This document shows, one piece after another, positions 17,363-26,233 of a stretch of DNA of 53,117 bases (position 1 is its first letter; each line of letters starts with the position of its first letter). The notes beneath the pieces were generated by a model. It saw only the letters and a program-made list of their open reading frames with translations. It made no database searches and had not been told where the DNA came from. The stretch covers positions 1-53,117 of the forward strand of contig JAHCJV010000035.1 in the NCBI GenBank assembly GCA_026126105.1, written 5' to 3'. Source of the DNA: Enhydrobacter sp. (GTDB lineage Bacteria; Pseudomonadota; Alphaproteobacteria; Reyranellales; Reyranellaceae). A program made the translations under genes and the position numbers.

Positions 17363-18532
17363 TCAATGCTGGCACAACGGCGGGGCCACGCTTCCGAGCG
17401 ATCGTGCGGCGAGCATGACGAGTTCGAGCTGGGAACGTGTATCGGTCCGGGACATGGCTCGGGCGAGAAGCGTCCGGACGGTATGGTACGAAACGCCGAG
17501 CTGTCGCGCGATATCGGGCAGCGCCCCTCCTGCCAGCAGCGCCATAACCAACCGGCTCTCTGCTGGCGTAAACCCGAACAGGTCGGACAAGACGGCGAGA
17601 TCGGAAACGACTTCCGCTGCGGGGTCGGACACAAACACGAGCACGGCGGGCAATTGCTTCGCTGCCGGTGTCAAGCCTGGCGCGGCCGGACTCACCATCA
17701 CCCCGTACGCTGGTCGTCCCGACAGGCGGCGCACGCTCAAGTGCCCGCCCGCCGAAGGAAGATCGCCGCCGCCATGGCGGATGCCATTGATGAGGCGTTG
17801 CAGGCGCTTGTCGTCTTCCCTGTTGGCCGCGCGCAAGCCATCGGGTGCGCGCGCGAGCCCGTCGCCGCTGCCCAACGTTGCCTCGGCGGCTCTATTCGCG
17901 TGCAGAAGATGCCCGGTTGCGGCGACGAGGACGATACCGAGGCTCAGCCGGTCAAGGACGTAGCAGGTCGACCGATCTCTCTGCTCGGCGGCTCGCAGGC
18001 GCCTTCGCATTTCCACCGACCGTTGGATATGGGGGAGGAGGCGATCCAGACGCGCTGCTTCCTGCAAGGAGAAATCCTCGGCGCCGTGCGGGCGGTGAAC
18101 GCCGACGACGGCGTGGTGACCATTTTCCAGGGCCAGCACCGCGCCCGCCACATACCGCGAGTCGACCTTCGGACGCAGATACTCATTGTAGATGTAGCTC
18201 CGCAGCAGCACCGAATCGTCGACGATATGCGACCCAATGCGTGCCCGATTATCGAGTCCCTGCTCGATATATCCCGATGCCCAAAGATCGTGCTGCGCGA
18301 AATGGCCGTACTCCTGGAGAGCCTGCGCCGGTACACCTTGTGTGGTGACGACATCGACGTCGCCTGTCCGGCTATCGTGGGTCGACAACATCAGGATCGT
18401 GCCGCCCATGTGGGTGACGATCCGTTGGCCGACCTCTTCCCATCTCCGATGCCCGAGGGCAGCGTCGTAGAGCGCACCGATCAGGCAATTCTCCTGCCGC
18501 AAATCCATGATGCCCCCACCCATCGACCCCAT
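17363..18532 (-). CDS. LuxR-family transcriptional regulator
   Basis: About 389 aa. The C-terminal 65 residues form a LuxR-type HTH (LFGFTPAESRLVMALLAGG, DIARQLGVSYHTVRTLLARAM). The N-terminal 300 residues resemble the ligand/PAS-like region of orphan alphaproteobacterial LuxR proteins (LIGALYDAALGHRRWEEV near the start). No quorum-sensing synthase lies nearby. Start candidates in tandem are ATG 18532, 18523 and 18508; GGGGGAAAG stands about 10 bases before the first. The frame is open further upstream without a good start. It is divergent from the RTX protein gene across about 400 bp and may control it. Confidence 0.82.
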   Translation of the reverse strand: MGSMGGGIMDLRQENCLIGALYDAALGHRRWEEVGQRIVTHMGGTILMLSTHDSRTGDVDVVTTQGVPAQALQEYGHFAQHDLWASGYIEQGLDNRARIGSHIVDDSVLLRSYIYNEYLRPKVDSRYVAGAVLALENGHHAVVGVHRPHGAEDFSLQEAARLDRLLPHIQRSVEMRRRLRAAEQRDRSTCYVLDRLSLGIVLVAATGHLLHANRAAEATLGSGDGLARAPDGLRAANREDDKRLQRLINGIRHGGGDLPSAGGHLSVRRLSGRPAYGVMVSPAAPGLTPAAKQLPAVLVFVSDPAAEVVSDLAVLSDLFGFTPAESRLVMALLAGGALPDIARQLGVSYHTVRTLLARAMSRTDTRSQLELVMLAARSLGSVAPPLCQH

Positions 18533-18935
18533 CCGATCGACGCTTTCCCCCGGCGCGATGCGGCAGTGTGATCCGGTCATGGATTGTATGGCAACCAGAA
18601 TGTGCACGAGGAGCGTGCGGGCAAGCTTCCCATATCCATGGCAGCCGTCACTTAGCTGTGCGGCGGCTTTCTCCGCCGTTGACCTTGATGCCCGTTGGAT
18701 CGACATCGCCGTTGCGTTTGGTTCGATATCTGACATACATCGAGATGCTGCGAGCCCAACCACGTTGCACCTGAGCCTGTTACCCTCCAGGCCATCGACC
18801 GGTGGCGATTGCGAGGAAATTGCAGGCAAGGCGGGCGGCTCAACTCGCAAATGCGCTGGAAGCGCGTTACCAATGCGGTGTGGTGAAGCCAGGACCGGCG
18901 TTTCCGCCACCACAATAGACCGGGGGACTGCTCGA
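18533..18935. other. Long divergent intergenic region, luxR and RTX gene
   Basis: 403 bases between divergent starts. No convincing coding region, RNA gene or strong inverted repeat was found. A TTGACC near 18680 could be a -35 element for the RTX gene, but no matching -10 is clear. The length fits a regulated promoter region with a long leader. Confidence 0.3.
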
Positions 18936-21900
18936 ATGGCCAAGGTCACGCTGTACGACGGAACTGTCGCTTACAATGGTGCGACCCCGGATCGTGGCGT
19001 TGCCTGGACGGGTGTCGACGCCGAGGACCTGTTCGATACGACCGCTCATGCGGCACGAGACTATCTCCTGGCAGCGCTTGCGCCCGGTCTGGCCTCGCAG
19101 GTCGAAGCGGGAACCGCGCCGTTCACGCTGGTTAGTACCAGGATTACGGGCTCGTCGCAGATTTCCATGTTCGACGGCATGACGGTCAGCGACATCGACG
19201 GGCTGGTCAGCGACCTGGTCTTTCCGAAAGGCGTCTTCCTCTCGAGCGGCCATTCCTCGACACCGCTCTACAATGGCTCGACGGGTTACAGCAGGAATAC
19301 CGGCGGCGGCGGTGACGGCGATGTCCTGGACACAGTGACCGCGGCCTTCCCTGGTACTGCCGGCTCGACGAACGACGCAGCAGGCATTGAAGCCGTCATC
19401 TTCGTGACGGATCCCAGCGTGACGAGCTTCACGTTCGATCTGGTCTTCGGCTCCGACGAATTCCCCGAGTACGGAAATTCCTTTGTCGACGGCGCCGTGG
19501 TCATGGTCGACGGCGTCAACTACGCGCTGTTCGACGATGCCTCGACGCCGCTCAGCGTCACCAATGCCAACATCGTCGATGGCTACTTCTACAACAACAC
19601 CGGCTCGGCGACCCAGGGTGGAGTAACTCTCCCTGGGGCGCAGATGATCCTGCCGGTGGAATACGACGGCATTTCCCAGAGCTTGCGGATTTCGGGCCAG
19701 CTGGGTGCGGGGACGGCTGCGACGATCGACGGCAAGTCAGGCACGCTGCACACGATCAAGATCGCCATCGCCGATACGAACGACCATTCGATCGACAGCG
19801 GTATATGGATAGGCAACATTTCGCTCGGAGGCGGCGGTGGCCTCGGCTCCGTCATCAATTTCGACGAATCGCCGGCGGCCCGCGACTTCTTCACCAATCC
19901 CGCAGTGCTCGACTCGGACGGCGCGGACGCCGCGGCCTTCATTGCCAAGCATGGCCGCCAGATCTACGACCTTCTCATCGCCAATGCCCCGGGGAACCAG
20001 ACGATCACGGATTCTGCCGGCGCGAGCACTTCGATCTACGGCTATGGCGGCAATGACACCCTGAATGGCGGGGACGGGAATGACAGGCTGCACAGCGGCA
20101 CCGGAAACGACTTTCTCAATGGTGGCAGCGGGACGGATATCGCCGTGTTTTCAGGCGCGTTCTCCCGCTATTCCTTCGAGTACGACTTTGCCTCCAATCG
20201 CGTGGTCGTGACGGACAGCCTTTCAGGCGGCGACGGTACCGACAGCGTTGGCGTGGACGTAGAGCAACTTTCCTTCGCCAACGGTGCGCGCGCCGTCTCC
20301 GAATTCCTGCCCCGGCTTTCCGTCAGCGGACTGAAGCGCGTCACGGAGGGCACCGGCGGCAACAAGACCCTCACCTATACGGTGACCCGCAGCGGGCCGA
20401 CCGGCGGCACTTCGAGCGTCGCCTGGTCGGTGGTGGGTGTCGGAACGAATCCGGCGAACGCCGCTGACTTTGCCGGGAAGGGCCTACCCTCCGGGAACCT
20501 GGAATTCGTTGCCGGCGAGACGTCCAAGATACTTACCGTCAGGCTGGCGGGCGACGCGCTCCTCGAGTCTGACGAGGCTTTCCGCCTGCTGCTGACGAAC
20601 CCCGAAGATGCCATTTTCGGCATCAGCTCGGTAAAGACGACCATCGGTAATGATGATTCGGCAGCAGGCGCCACGCTGTCGATCGCGGCGGCTGCTGCGA
20701 GCAAGGCAGAGGGCCAGTCGGGCAGCACGCCGTTCACCTTTACGGTGACGCGGACGGGTAACACGTCGGTGGCGCACAGCGCGAGCTGGTCGGTGGGCGG
20801 GGCGGCAGTGAAAGGCGCGGACTTCGTCGGGGGAGTCCTGCCGTCCGGCACGGTGAGCTTCGCGGCGGGCCAGACGAGCCGCACGATTACCGTCGACGTG
20901 GCGGGGGACAAGAAGGTGGAGGCCAACGAGGCCTTTACCGTCACTCTGTCGAGCCCGAGCGCGGGAGCGACCCTGGGGACGGCGACGGCGGGCAGCGCGA
21001 TCATCAACGACGATGCAACGCTGTCGATCGCGGCGGCTGCTGCGAGCAAGGCGGAGGGCCAGTCGGGTAGCGCGCAGTTCACTTTCACGGTGACGCGGAC
21101 GGGCGATACGTCGGTGGCGCACAGCGCGCACTGGTCGGTGGGCGGCGCGGCAGTAACCGGCACGGACTTCGTCGGGGGAGTCCTGCCGTCCGGGACGGTG
21201 AGCTTCGCGGCGGGGCAGACGAGCAGCACGATCACCGTCAACGTCGCGGGCGACAAGGTAGCCGAAGCCAACGAGGCCTTTATCGTCACCCTCTCGAGCC
21301 CGAGCGCCGGGGCAACGTTCAAGACGGCGAGCGCGATTGGGACCATCATCAACGACGACGCCTCGAGCGCCGGCGATTCGCTGACAGGATCGTCGGACCC
21401 AACCTATATCGACCACATCGACGGTTTCGCCGGAAACGACAAGATCTACGGACTGGCCGGCAACGACGTGCTCGTCGGCGGCGACGGCGATGACCTGCTG
21501 GATGGCGGCGCCGGAGCCGACGTGATGCTGGGCGGCACGGGAAACGATCGCTACCACGTCGATCAGCTCGGAGACATCGTGTTCGAAGCCGATGCAGTTG
21601 GCGGCGTCGATACCGTGTTCTCGTCGATCAGCTACACGCTTGGTCAGAATGTCGAGAAGCTCGTACTGACGGGCACCGGGGCGATCAACGCGACAGGCAA
21701 TGCCCAGGATAACGTCGTCACCGGCAACGCCGCTGCAAACCGCCTGTTCGGCGGCGCTGGCGACGATACGCTGGAAGGCGGCGGCGGCGACGATCTGCTG
21801 GTGGGCGGAGCGGGCGCCGACACGCTCTATGGCGATATCGTGGCATCGATCTTTGCAGCCCACGACAAATACTACCAGCTTATTGCTACCAGCAGCACCT

Positions 21901-22901
21901 TCGACGTTGCCCTCAGCGCGGCGCTCGAGACTACATTGAATGGCGTTGCGGGCCAGCTCGTCACGATCCACTCTGCCGCGGAAAACGCCTTTGTCTCCAA
22001 CACTGTTGCCGGCGGCACGCTATTCTGGCTGGGTGCCAGCGACGCCGTCATGGAGGGCCAGTGGTCGTGGCTCAGCGGCGCCACTCCAACCGACCTCTTC
22101 TGGACCGGCAACAGCTCCGGCAGCCCGGTCGACGGACTGTACAGCAACTGGTCCCTTGGGGAACCGAACGACGCTGGGAACGAGGACGCGGCGGTCGGCA
22201 ACTGGGCCTACGCGGGGAGCTCCAATCCTGCGTGGAACGACCTGCCAACTTCTCTGGCGAGTTGGACCGCTTTCACCGTGGTGGAATGGAATCAGGCCGA
22301 CGTCGGCTCCACCAGCAAAGGGATCGACACCGCCGACTACTCGGCGAGCGGCGCGGGGGTTACGGTCAACTTGACAACCGGGACCGGCAGCGGCGGCGAT
22401 GCGGCGGGCGACAGGTTATTCCTGATCGAGAACGTGATCGGCTCCGGGCAGGCCGACACGCTGACCGGCGATGGCGTGGCCAACGTTCTGAGCGGGCTTG
22501 CCGGCGACGATACGCTGGCGGGCGGCGGAGGGGGCGACGTACTGGACGGCGGAGCGGGCGTCGATCGTCTGATAGCGGGCAGTGGCGCCGATACGTTCGT
22601 CTTCTCCGTGCCCCTCGTCGCAGGCAAGTACGACACGATCGTGGGGTTCGACGCTGAACACGACATTGTACAGCTGAACAGCGCGGTTTTCGGGGCGTTT
22701 CCGCCAGGCTCCAGCGTCGGGCACAGCGCGTTCCAGCTCGGATCGGCGGCAACCAGCTCTCTCACACGACTGCTGTACAACGCTGCAACAGGAGCCTTGC
22801 TGTACGATGCCGACGGCGCCGGCGGCGCCGCGGCAATCCAGTTTGCCTCCGTCGCGGGAGTGTCCGGCGAGTTCTCCGCTGCAAACTTCAAGATCGCCTG
22901 A
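18936..22901 (+). CDS. Large RTX secreted protein, Calx-beta and C-type-lectin domains
   Basis: About 1321 aa, probable type I secretion substrate and calcium-dependent adhesin or matrix protein. In order: a choice-of-anchor L-like region (residues 1-310; GLVSDLVFPKGVFLSSG, FDLVFGSDEFPEYGN), RTX nonapeptides (GGNDTLNGGDGNDRL, about 369-385), three Calx-beta repeats (about 460-809), more RTX repeats (828-870, 930-967), a C-type-lectin-like domain (about 970-1122; LVTIHSAAENAFV, WLGASD, WSLGEPNDAGNEDAAV), final RTX repeats and a hydrophobic C-terminus with DTFVF and YDTIVGFD typical of such secretion signals. No N-terminal signal peptide, as expected for this route. ATG 18936 follows GGGGGACTG; the frame is open back to 18507 but without a better start. 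No ABC/HlyD genes are adjacent. Confidence 0.88.
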   Translation: MAKVTLYDGTVAYNGATPDRGVAWTGVDAEDLFDTTAHAARDYLLAALAPGLASQVEAGTAPFTLVSTRITGSSQISMFDGMTVSDIDGLVSDLVFPKGVFLSSGHSSTPLYNGSTGYSRNTGGGGDGDVLDTVTAAFPGTAGSTNDAAGIEAVIFVTDPSVTSFTFDLVFGSDEFPEYGNSFVDGAVVMVDGVNYALFDDASTPLSVTNANIVDGYFYNNTGSATQGGVTLPGAQMILPVEYDGISQSLRISGQLGAGTAATIDGKSGTLHTIKIAIADTNDHSIDSGIWIGNISLGGGGGLGSVINFDESPAARDFFTNPAVLDSDGADAAAFIAKHGRQIYDLLIANAPGNQTITDSAGASTSIYGYGGNDTLNGGDGNDRLHSGTGNDFLNGGSGTDIAVFSGAFSRYSFEYDFASNRVVVTDSLSGGDGTDSVGVDVEQLSFANGARAVSEFLPRLSVSGLKRVTEGTGGNKTLTYTVTRSGPTGGTSSVAWSVVGVGTNPANAADFAGKGLPSGNLEFVAGETSKILTVRLAGDALLESDEAFRLLLTNPEDAIFGISSVKTTIGNDDSAAGATLSIAAAAASKAEGQSGSTPFTFTVTRTGNTSVAHSASWSVGGAAVKGADFVGGVLPSGTVSFAAGQTSRTITVDVAGDKKVEANEAFTVTLSSPSAGATLGTATAGSAIINDDATLSIAAAAASKAEGQSGSAQFTFTVTRTGDTSVAHSAHWSVGGAAVTGTDFVGGVLPSGTVSFAAGQTSSTITVNVAGDKVAEANEAFIVTLSSPSAGATFKTASAIGTIINDDASSAGDSLTGSSDPTYIDHIDGFAGNDKIYGLAGNDVLVGGDGDDLLDGGAGADVMLGGTGNDRYHVDQLGDIVFEADAVGGVDTVFSSISYTLGQNVEKLVLTGTGAINATGNAQDNVVTGNAAANRLFGGAGDDTLEGGGGDDLLVGGAGADTLYGDIVASIFAAHDKYYQLIATSSTFDVALSAALETTLNGVAGQLVTIHSAAENAFVSNTVAGGTLFWLGASDAVMEGQWSWLSGATPTDLFWTGNSSGSPVDGLYSNWSLGEPNDAGNEDAAVGNWAYAGSSNPAWNDLPTSLASWTAFTVVEWNQADVGSTSKGIDTADYSASGAGVTVNLTTGTGSGGDAAGDRLFLIENVIGSGQADTLTGDGVANVLSGLAGDDTLAGGGGGDVLDGGAGVDRLIAGSGADTFVFSVPLVAGKYDTIVGFDAEHDIVQLNSAVFGAFPPGSSVGHSAFQLGSAATSSLTRLLYNAATGALLYDADGAGGAAAIQFASVAGVSGEFSAANFKIA
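20673..21362 (+). repeat. Two tandem 345-bp Calx-beta repeat units
   Basis: Units 20673-21017 and 21018-21362, each 115 codons, begin identically (ACGCTGTCGATCGCGGCGG). They stay nearly identical at protein level (AAAAASKAEGQSGS, GGVLPSGTVSFAAGQTS, SSPSAGAT). A third, more divergent unit lies just before (about 20318-20660). The closeness of the last two suggests recent duplication or gene conversion. Confidence 0.85.
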
Positions 22902-23056
22902 GGGGGTGTTCTCCTCCTGCAAGGCAGTCACCTTGGCTCCTGCCGCTGGACCCTAGCGACTTGCATCGCTTTTGTTGGGACTGACGCTCCGCAGGCGGGT
23001 TGTTGCGCCCTCGCCGGCAGGACAGGGCAGAGTGGAGCGAGGTTCGAGGCCGCTGA

Positions 23057-23404
23057 TCACAGCGGCTGGGCAGTCCCGCACTTCGCGGCCCGGCGAGCGG
23101 CGGCCTGAGCCTTTTGCTCAGGGGTCTTCGAAACCCGATGCATTCCCTGTGTCATTTGCTGCTGCTTGCGGGCAGTGCGTTCGGCGCGCTGCTCGGGTGT
23201 CGCCTGCGACCTCGAACAGCTCGTGCTATTTGCGCGCTTGACGGCATCGGGTGAACGCCGAGCAGGCGTTACCGAAGTCGCCGGCGGAGGTCCTTCCTGA
23301 ACTCCGTCGGCGGCACCGAATCCTCCGGGGTCGTTGGCAGCCACTGCCTGCTGACTCAGGACGGCGAGTGCACACACGGCAACGAAGCTCCTCAGCGCGA
23401 GCAT
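23057..23404 (-). CDS. Small exported uncharacterised protein
   Basis: 115 aa with a clear signal peptide (MLALRSFVAVCALAVLSQQAVA). The mature part is basic and helical, with two related segments, TPEQRAERTARKQQQM and TPEQKAQAAARRAAKC, and two or more Cys. No family was recognised; the TPEQ-K/R-A repeats loosely recall small periplasmic PsiF-like proteins, but the match is weak. ATG 23404 follows AAGGAACAAGG and is preferred over a longer frame without a signal peptide. It is convergent with the RTX gene. Confidence 0.65.
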   Translation of the reverse strand: MLALRSFVAVCALAVLSQQAVAANDPGGFGAADGVQEGPPPATSVTPARRSPDAVKRANSTSCSRSQATPEQRAERTARKQQQMTQGMHRVSKTPEQKAQAAARRAAKCGTAQPL

Positions 23405-23631
23405 CCTTGTTCCTTTCAGACTGGGGGCCGAACTGGTCCCGTCGGATGATGTACGAGCATCCAGCCCGCGACGTCCCCATCCAACCGTCACTGGAAGTTG
23501 TACTTGAGAAAGGGCCCCTGCCTGGGTTCGCCGAGGCGAGCCCGTCTGCTGTCACTTGAAAACAAGCTGGAGCCATTCGCCGCGCAGATGACCCTGCATT
23601 TGGGTGGTGTCGCGCACTCGGGAGCGCCCGA

Positions 23632-23853
23632 CTAGGAAGATCTCGCGCCCGAGTCAGGCGAGGAGGCGGCAGCGTTCTTGGCTGCCCGAGGCGTGGAGCC
23701 CAGAACGACGGTCACCGCGCGCTTTGCGGTTCGGACCCAGACTTTGCGCGTTTCAGGCTCCGCATCCTTCAGCTTGGCGGCTGTGCCCGTCGTATCCTTC
23801 TGGTAGCCGCTATAGAGGGTCTCGGCGATTTTGCGCAAACTCTGTTCATCCAT
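23632..23853 (-). CDS. Uncharacterised 73-aa basic protein
   Basis: Not recognised. A helical N-terminal half (DEQSLRKIAETLYSGYQKDT) and a basic central part (KVWVRTAKRAVTVVLG) end in an Ala/Ser-rich tail. No signal peptide or membrane helix. The start is supported by AAGGCGGACGGA directly before ATG 23853. It lies about 230 bp upstream of the small exported protein gene on the same strand. Confidence 0.5.
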   Translation of the reverse strand: MDEQSLRKIAETLYSGYQKDTTGTAAKLKDAEPETRKVWVRTAKRAVTVVLGSTPRAAKNAAASSPDSGARSS

Positions 23854-24231
23854 TCCGTCCGCCTTTCACGAAAAGGGTACACTCGACAAGGTCTTGCACG
23901 CCGCTGTTACCACAGCGTGATGAAGCAGGAGTGCAAAATGTGCGCCACCGAAGCGCCACGTTGGCGCAGCCTGCGCGATGCTTCCTTCAAGACCGTAACC
24001 CCTCAAGCGCCCGCCAGAATTCACATCCACTCAGCCCGACTGCGGCGGGTGAACCTATAGGTCAACGCCGGCGCCGTGACAGCGCTTTGCGAGCGATACA
24101 GCCGATGCGGCGTCAGCTTGCCGGTTGGAGTTCCCAAGGGTGAAGACAGTCCATGCCCTGTGCTGAAGCATCCGCTCGATCGCGAGCTCGCGGTCAATGC
24201 CGTCCCCGTGCGTGAGGCAACTTCGGCTGGC
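23854..24231. other. Intergenic region between tRNA-Glu and small ORF
   Basis: 378 bases without a confident gene. Seen: a perfect GCGCCA-CGT-TGGCGC hairpin at 23953-23967 with no T-tract, and the 12-bp palindrome CGCGAGCTCGCG at 24181-24192. A 40-codon frame at 23938-24060 has an AGGAG before its ATG but no recognisable protein features. Confidence 0.35.
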
Positions 24232-24303
24232 GCTCCCTACGGGATTCGAACCCGTGTTTTAGCCTTGAGAGGGCCACGTCCTAGGCCTCTAGACGAAGGG
24301 AGC
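24232..24303 (-). tRNA. tRNA-Glu (anticodon CUC)
   Basis: The reverse strand folds as a complete tRNA of 72 bases. The acceptor pairs GCTCCCT with AGGGAGC. A D-arm, an anticodon stem TGGCC/GGCTA enclosing CTCTCAA (anticodon CTC) and a T-arm with GGGTTCGAATCCC follow. It matches the bacterial tRNA-Glu pattern. The CCA end is not encoded. It stands alone; no other tRNA is near. Confidence 0.93.
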
Positions 24304-24318
24304 AGAGACCGGACGCCG

Positions 24319-24347
24319 TAAATAGTCGAAGGGGGCGGGGGGCGCAA
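24319..24347 (-). promoter_or_regulatory. Candidate promoter of tRNA-Glu
   Basis: On the minus strand TTGCGC (24347-24342), 17 bases, TATTTA (24324-24319), followed by 15 bases to the tRNA 5' end. Spacing and position fit a sigma-70 promoter. It lies in the short gap after the methyltransferase gene on the same strand. Confidence 0.45.
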
Positions 24348-24354
24348 CCCTCCT

Positions 24355-25365
24355 TTACCCCGGCTTCCGTCCCGTCACTCGTGACAGAACCCCCGGCACG
24401 AATGGATGCACCGTCACGCCGCTGAAGCCCGCGTCCCGGAGGTAGCTCCGCACCTCGCCCTCGGTATGGGCGACGCCGGTGCTGCCCTGGACCGCCTCGT
24501 TCAGACCCCATAGTGCCGCCGACAGGGGGCCCTGCCGGTCGTCGTGCAGAGTCTCGCCGATAAGATGCATCTCGCCGCCCGGCACCAGGGCCGCAAACGC
24601 CTTGCCGACCACGAGGCGGATCAGCGCCGGCTCGTATTGCGGCAGGTTGCTCGCCATCACCACGACGTCGACGCCCTGCGGGAAGTCGCTGGTCGTGAAA
24701 TCGCCGGCCATCGCGCTCACCCGGTCGGCCGCGTCGTTCGCGGCGATGTACTCCTGCGCCACGACCGCGACCGGCGGCAGGTCGAGCACGATCGCCTTCA
24801 GGCCGAGAAAGGTCTTGGTTGCCACGATGCTGTAGGCGCCCGAGCCACCACCGAGATCGAGCATCAGCTTGCGGCCGGCGAGGTCGACGCTGCGGCTGAA
24901 CAGCCGCGCCGCGCCCATGCCGATCGAGTAGGTGGCGGCGTGGTATCGCCGGGCGTCGTCGACGGTGAACTCGGTGTATTGGCCGAGCGTGGTTTCCTCG
25001 CGCCGCCGCAGCCGTTCGCTCAGCTCGCCGAACGCCGTCCAGCGCGGCTTGGTGAACAGGATCCACGGGCCCGCATAGCGCTCGCCGTCCTTCACCAGGA
25101 AGCGCTGAACGTCCGGCGCGTTGGCGAAGCGCTCGCCATCGCGGGTCAGGAGCGTCATCGCGGTGAGCGCCGTCAGCAACCGCTCGGCGTTACGCTCGCT
25201 GATCCCGACTGCCCGGGCGACGGCGGGGATGGTGTCCCCGCCGTGCGCGATGGCGGTGAAGACTTCGAGCTCGACGGCTGCCATCAGGGCCGCACTCTCC
25301 CAATAGGCCTGGGCGATCTTCTGCAGGCGCGTGGTATCGAGGCGTTGGGGCTGTTGTTGCGTCAT
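24355..25365 (-). CDS. SAM-dependent O-methyltransferase (COMT-like)
   Basis: 336 aa. An N-terminal winged-helix dimerisation region (VELEVFTAIAHGGDTIPAVA, residues 30-50; ERNAERLLTALTAMTLL) is followed by a class I methyltransferase domain. That domain has the SAM-binding LMLDLGGGSGAYSI (about 167-180) and VLDLPPV (about 193-199). This layout matches plant-type and bacterial small-molecule O-methyltransferases such as hydroxyneurosporene or acetylserotonin methyltransferases. The substrate is unknown. It is divergent from the class II aldolase gene across about 60 bp. Confidence 0.85.
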   Translation of the reverse strand: MTQQQPQRLDTTRLQKIAQAYWESAALMAAVELEVFTAIAHGGDTIPAVARAVGISERNAERLLTALTAMTLLTRDGERFANAPDVQRFLVKDGERYAGPWILFTKPRWTAFGELSERLRRREETTLGQYTEFTVDDARRYHAATYSIGMGAARLFSRSVDLAGRKLMLDLGGGSGAYSIVATKTFLGLKAIVLDLPPVAVVAQEYIAANDAADRVSAMAGDFTTSDFPQGVDVVVMASNLPQYEPALIRLVVGKAFAALVPGGEMHLIGETLHDDRQGPLSAALWGLNEAVQGSTGVAHTEGEVRSYLRDAGFSGVTVHPFVPGVLSRVTGRKPG

Positions 25366-25428
25366 TGGCTTCCTCCGGTTGCGAGACCATAGCGCATGGG
25401 CTTAAGCTTGCGATTGGAGGATTTCGCC

Positions 25429-26226
25429 ATGGACATGCATATCGCCCAGGACCTGCCGGTGACCGGCGTCGACGTCTACGCGCTGTCACCGGCGGAGGGC
25501 GAGGCCGTGCTGCGCCGCCAGCTCGCCGCCGCCTATCGCATGGTCGACTATTTCGGCTGGACCGAGCTGATCTACGGCCATCTCACCGCGCGGGTGCCGG
25601 GCGAGGCGAACCATTTCCTGATCAACCCGTTCGGCCTGAACTACGACGAGGTGACGGCGTCGAACCTCGTGAAGATCGACGTCGACGGCAATCCGATCGG
25701 CGAGTCGAGCCATCCGGTGAACTATGCCGGCTTCGTGATCCATTCGGCGATCCACATGGCGCACCAGGCGCGGCATCGTGCGGTGATGCACACCCATACC
25801 CGCGCCGGCATGGCGGTTGCCGCGACCAGCGAGGGCCTGCTGCCGATCTCGATGAACGCGACTGCCTTCCACGGCAACCTTGCCTACCACGACTACGAGG
25901 GCGTGAGCCTGGAGGTCGACGAGCGTCCGCGGCTGGTTGCAGATCTCGGCGACAAGACCGCCATGATGTTGCGCAACCACGGCCTGTTGACGACGGGGCG
26001 CTCGGTCGCCGAGGCGTTCCTTCGCCTCTACCGGCTCGAGCGCGCCTGCCAGACCCAGATCGATGCCGGCGCGGCCGGCACGATCGCCGTCATGGGTGAC
26101 AACGTGGCCGGCAAGTCGCGCTCGCAGCTCGAAGGCTTCGCCGACAGCGACACTGGCGGCGGCGACCTCGAGTTCGCCGCGCTGATCCGCAAGATCGACA
26201 AGCTCGATACCAGCTGGCGCAACTGA
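25429..26226 (+). CDS. Class II aldolase/adducin family protein
   Basis: 265 aa. The family metal-binding pattern is present: HTHTRAG at about residues 125-131 supplies two His ligands, and LRNHGLL near 186-192 supplies another. YGHLTARVPG and INPFGLNYDEVTAS form the substrate pocket. Family members are fuculose-phosphate-type aldolases or adducin-like proteins; this group (N-terminal AAAYRMVDYFGWTELIYGH) is usually annotated only as aldolase-like. ATG 25429 follows GGAGGATTTCGCC, chosen over an upstream in-frame start at 25396. It ends 7 bp from the convergent GST gene. Confidence 0.85.
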   Translation: MDMHIAQDLPVTGVDVYALSPAEGEAVLRRQLAAAYRMVDYFGWTELIYGHLTARVPGEANHFLINPFGLNYDEVTASNLVKIDVDGNPIGESSHPVNYAGFVIHSAIHMAHQARHRAVMHTHTRAGMAVAATSEGLLPISMNATAFHGNLAYHDYEGVSLEVDERPRLVADLGDKTAMMLRNHGLLTTGRSVAEAFLRLYRLERACQTQIDAGAAGTIAVMGDNVAGKSRSQLEGFADSDTGGGDLEFAALIRKIDKLDTSWRN

Positions 26227-26233
26227 CGCGCTC

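Noticed and set aside
20484..21971. Long minus-strand open frame opposite the RTX gene
   Set aside because: It follows the repeat structure of the RTX gene in reverse and has no family features.
23938..24060. 40-codon frame with AGGAG before the ATG
   Set aside because: No hydrophobic, signal or domain features. The chance of such a frame in GC-rich DNA is high.
24232..24303. tRNA-Glu as an integration site for a genomic island
   Set aside because: No integrase, no direct repeat of the tRNA 3' end and no change in gene character were seen on either side.
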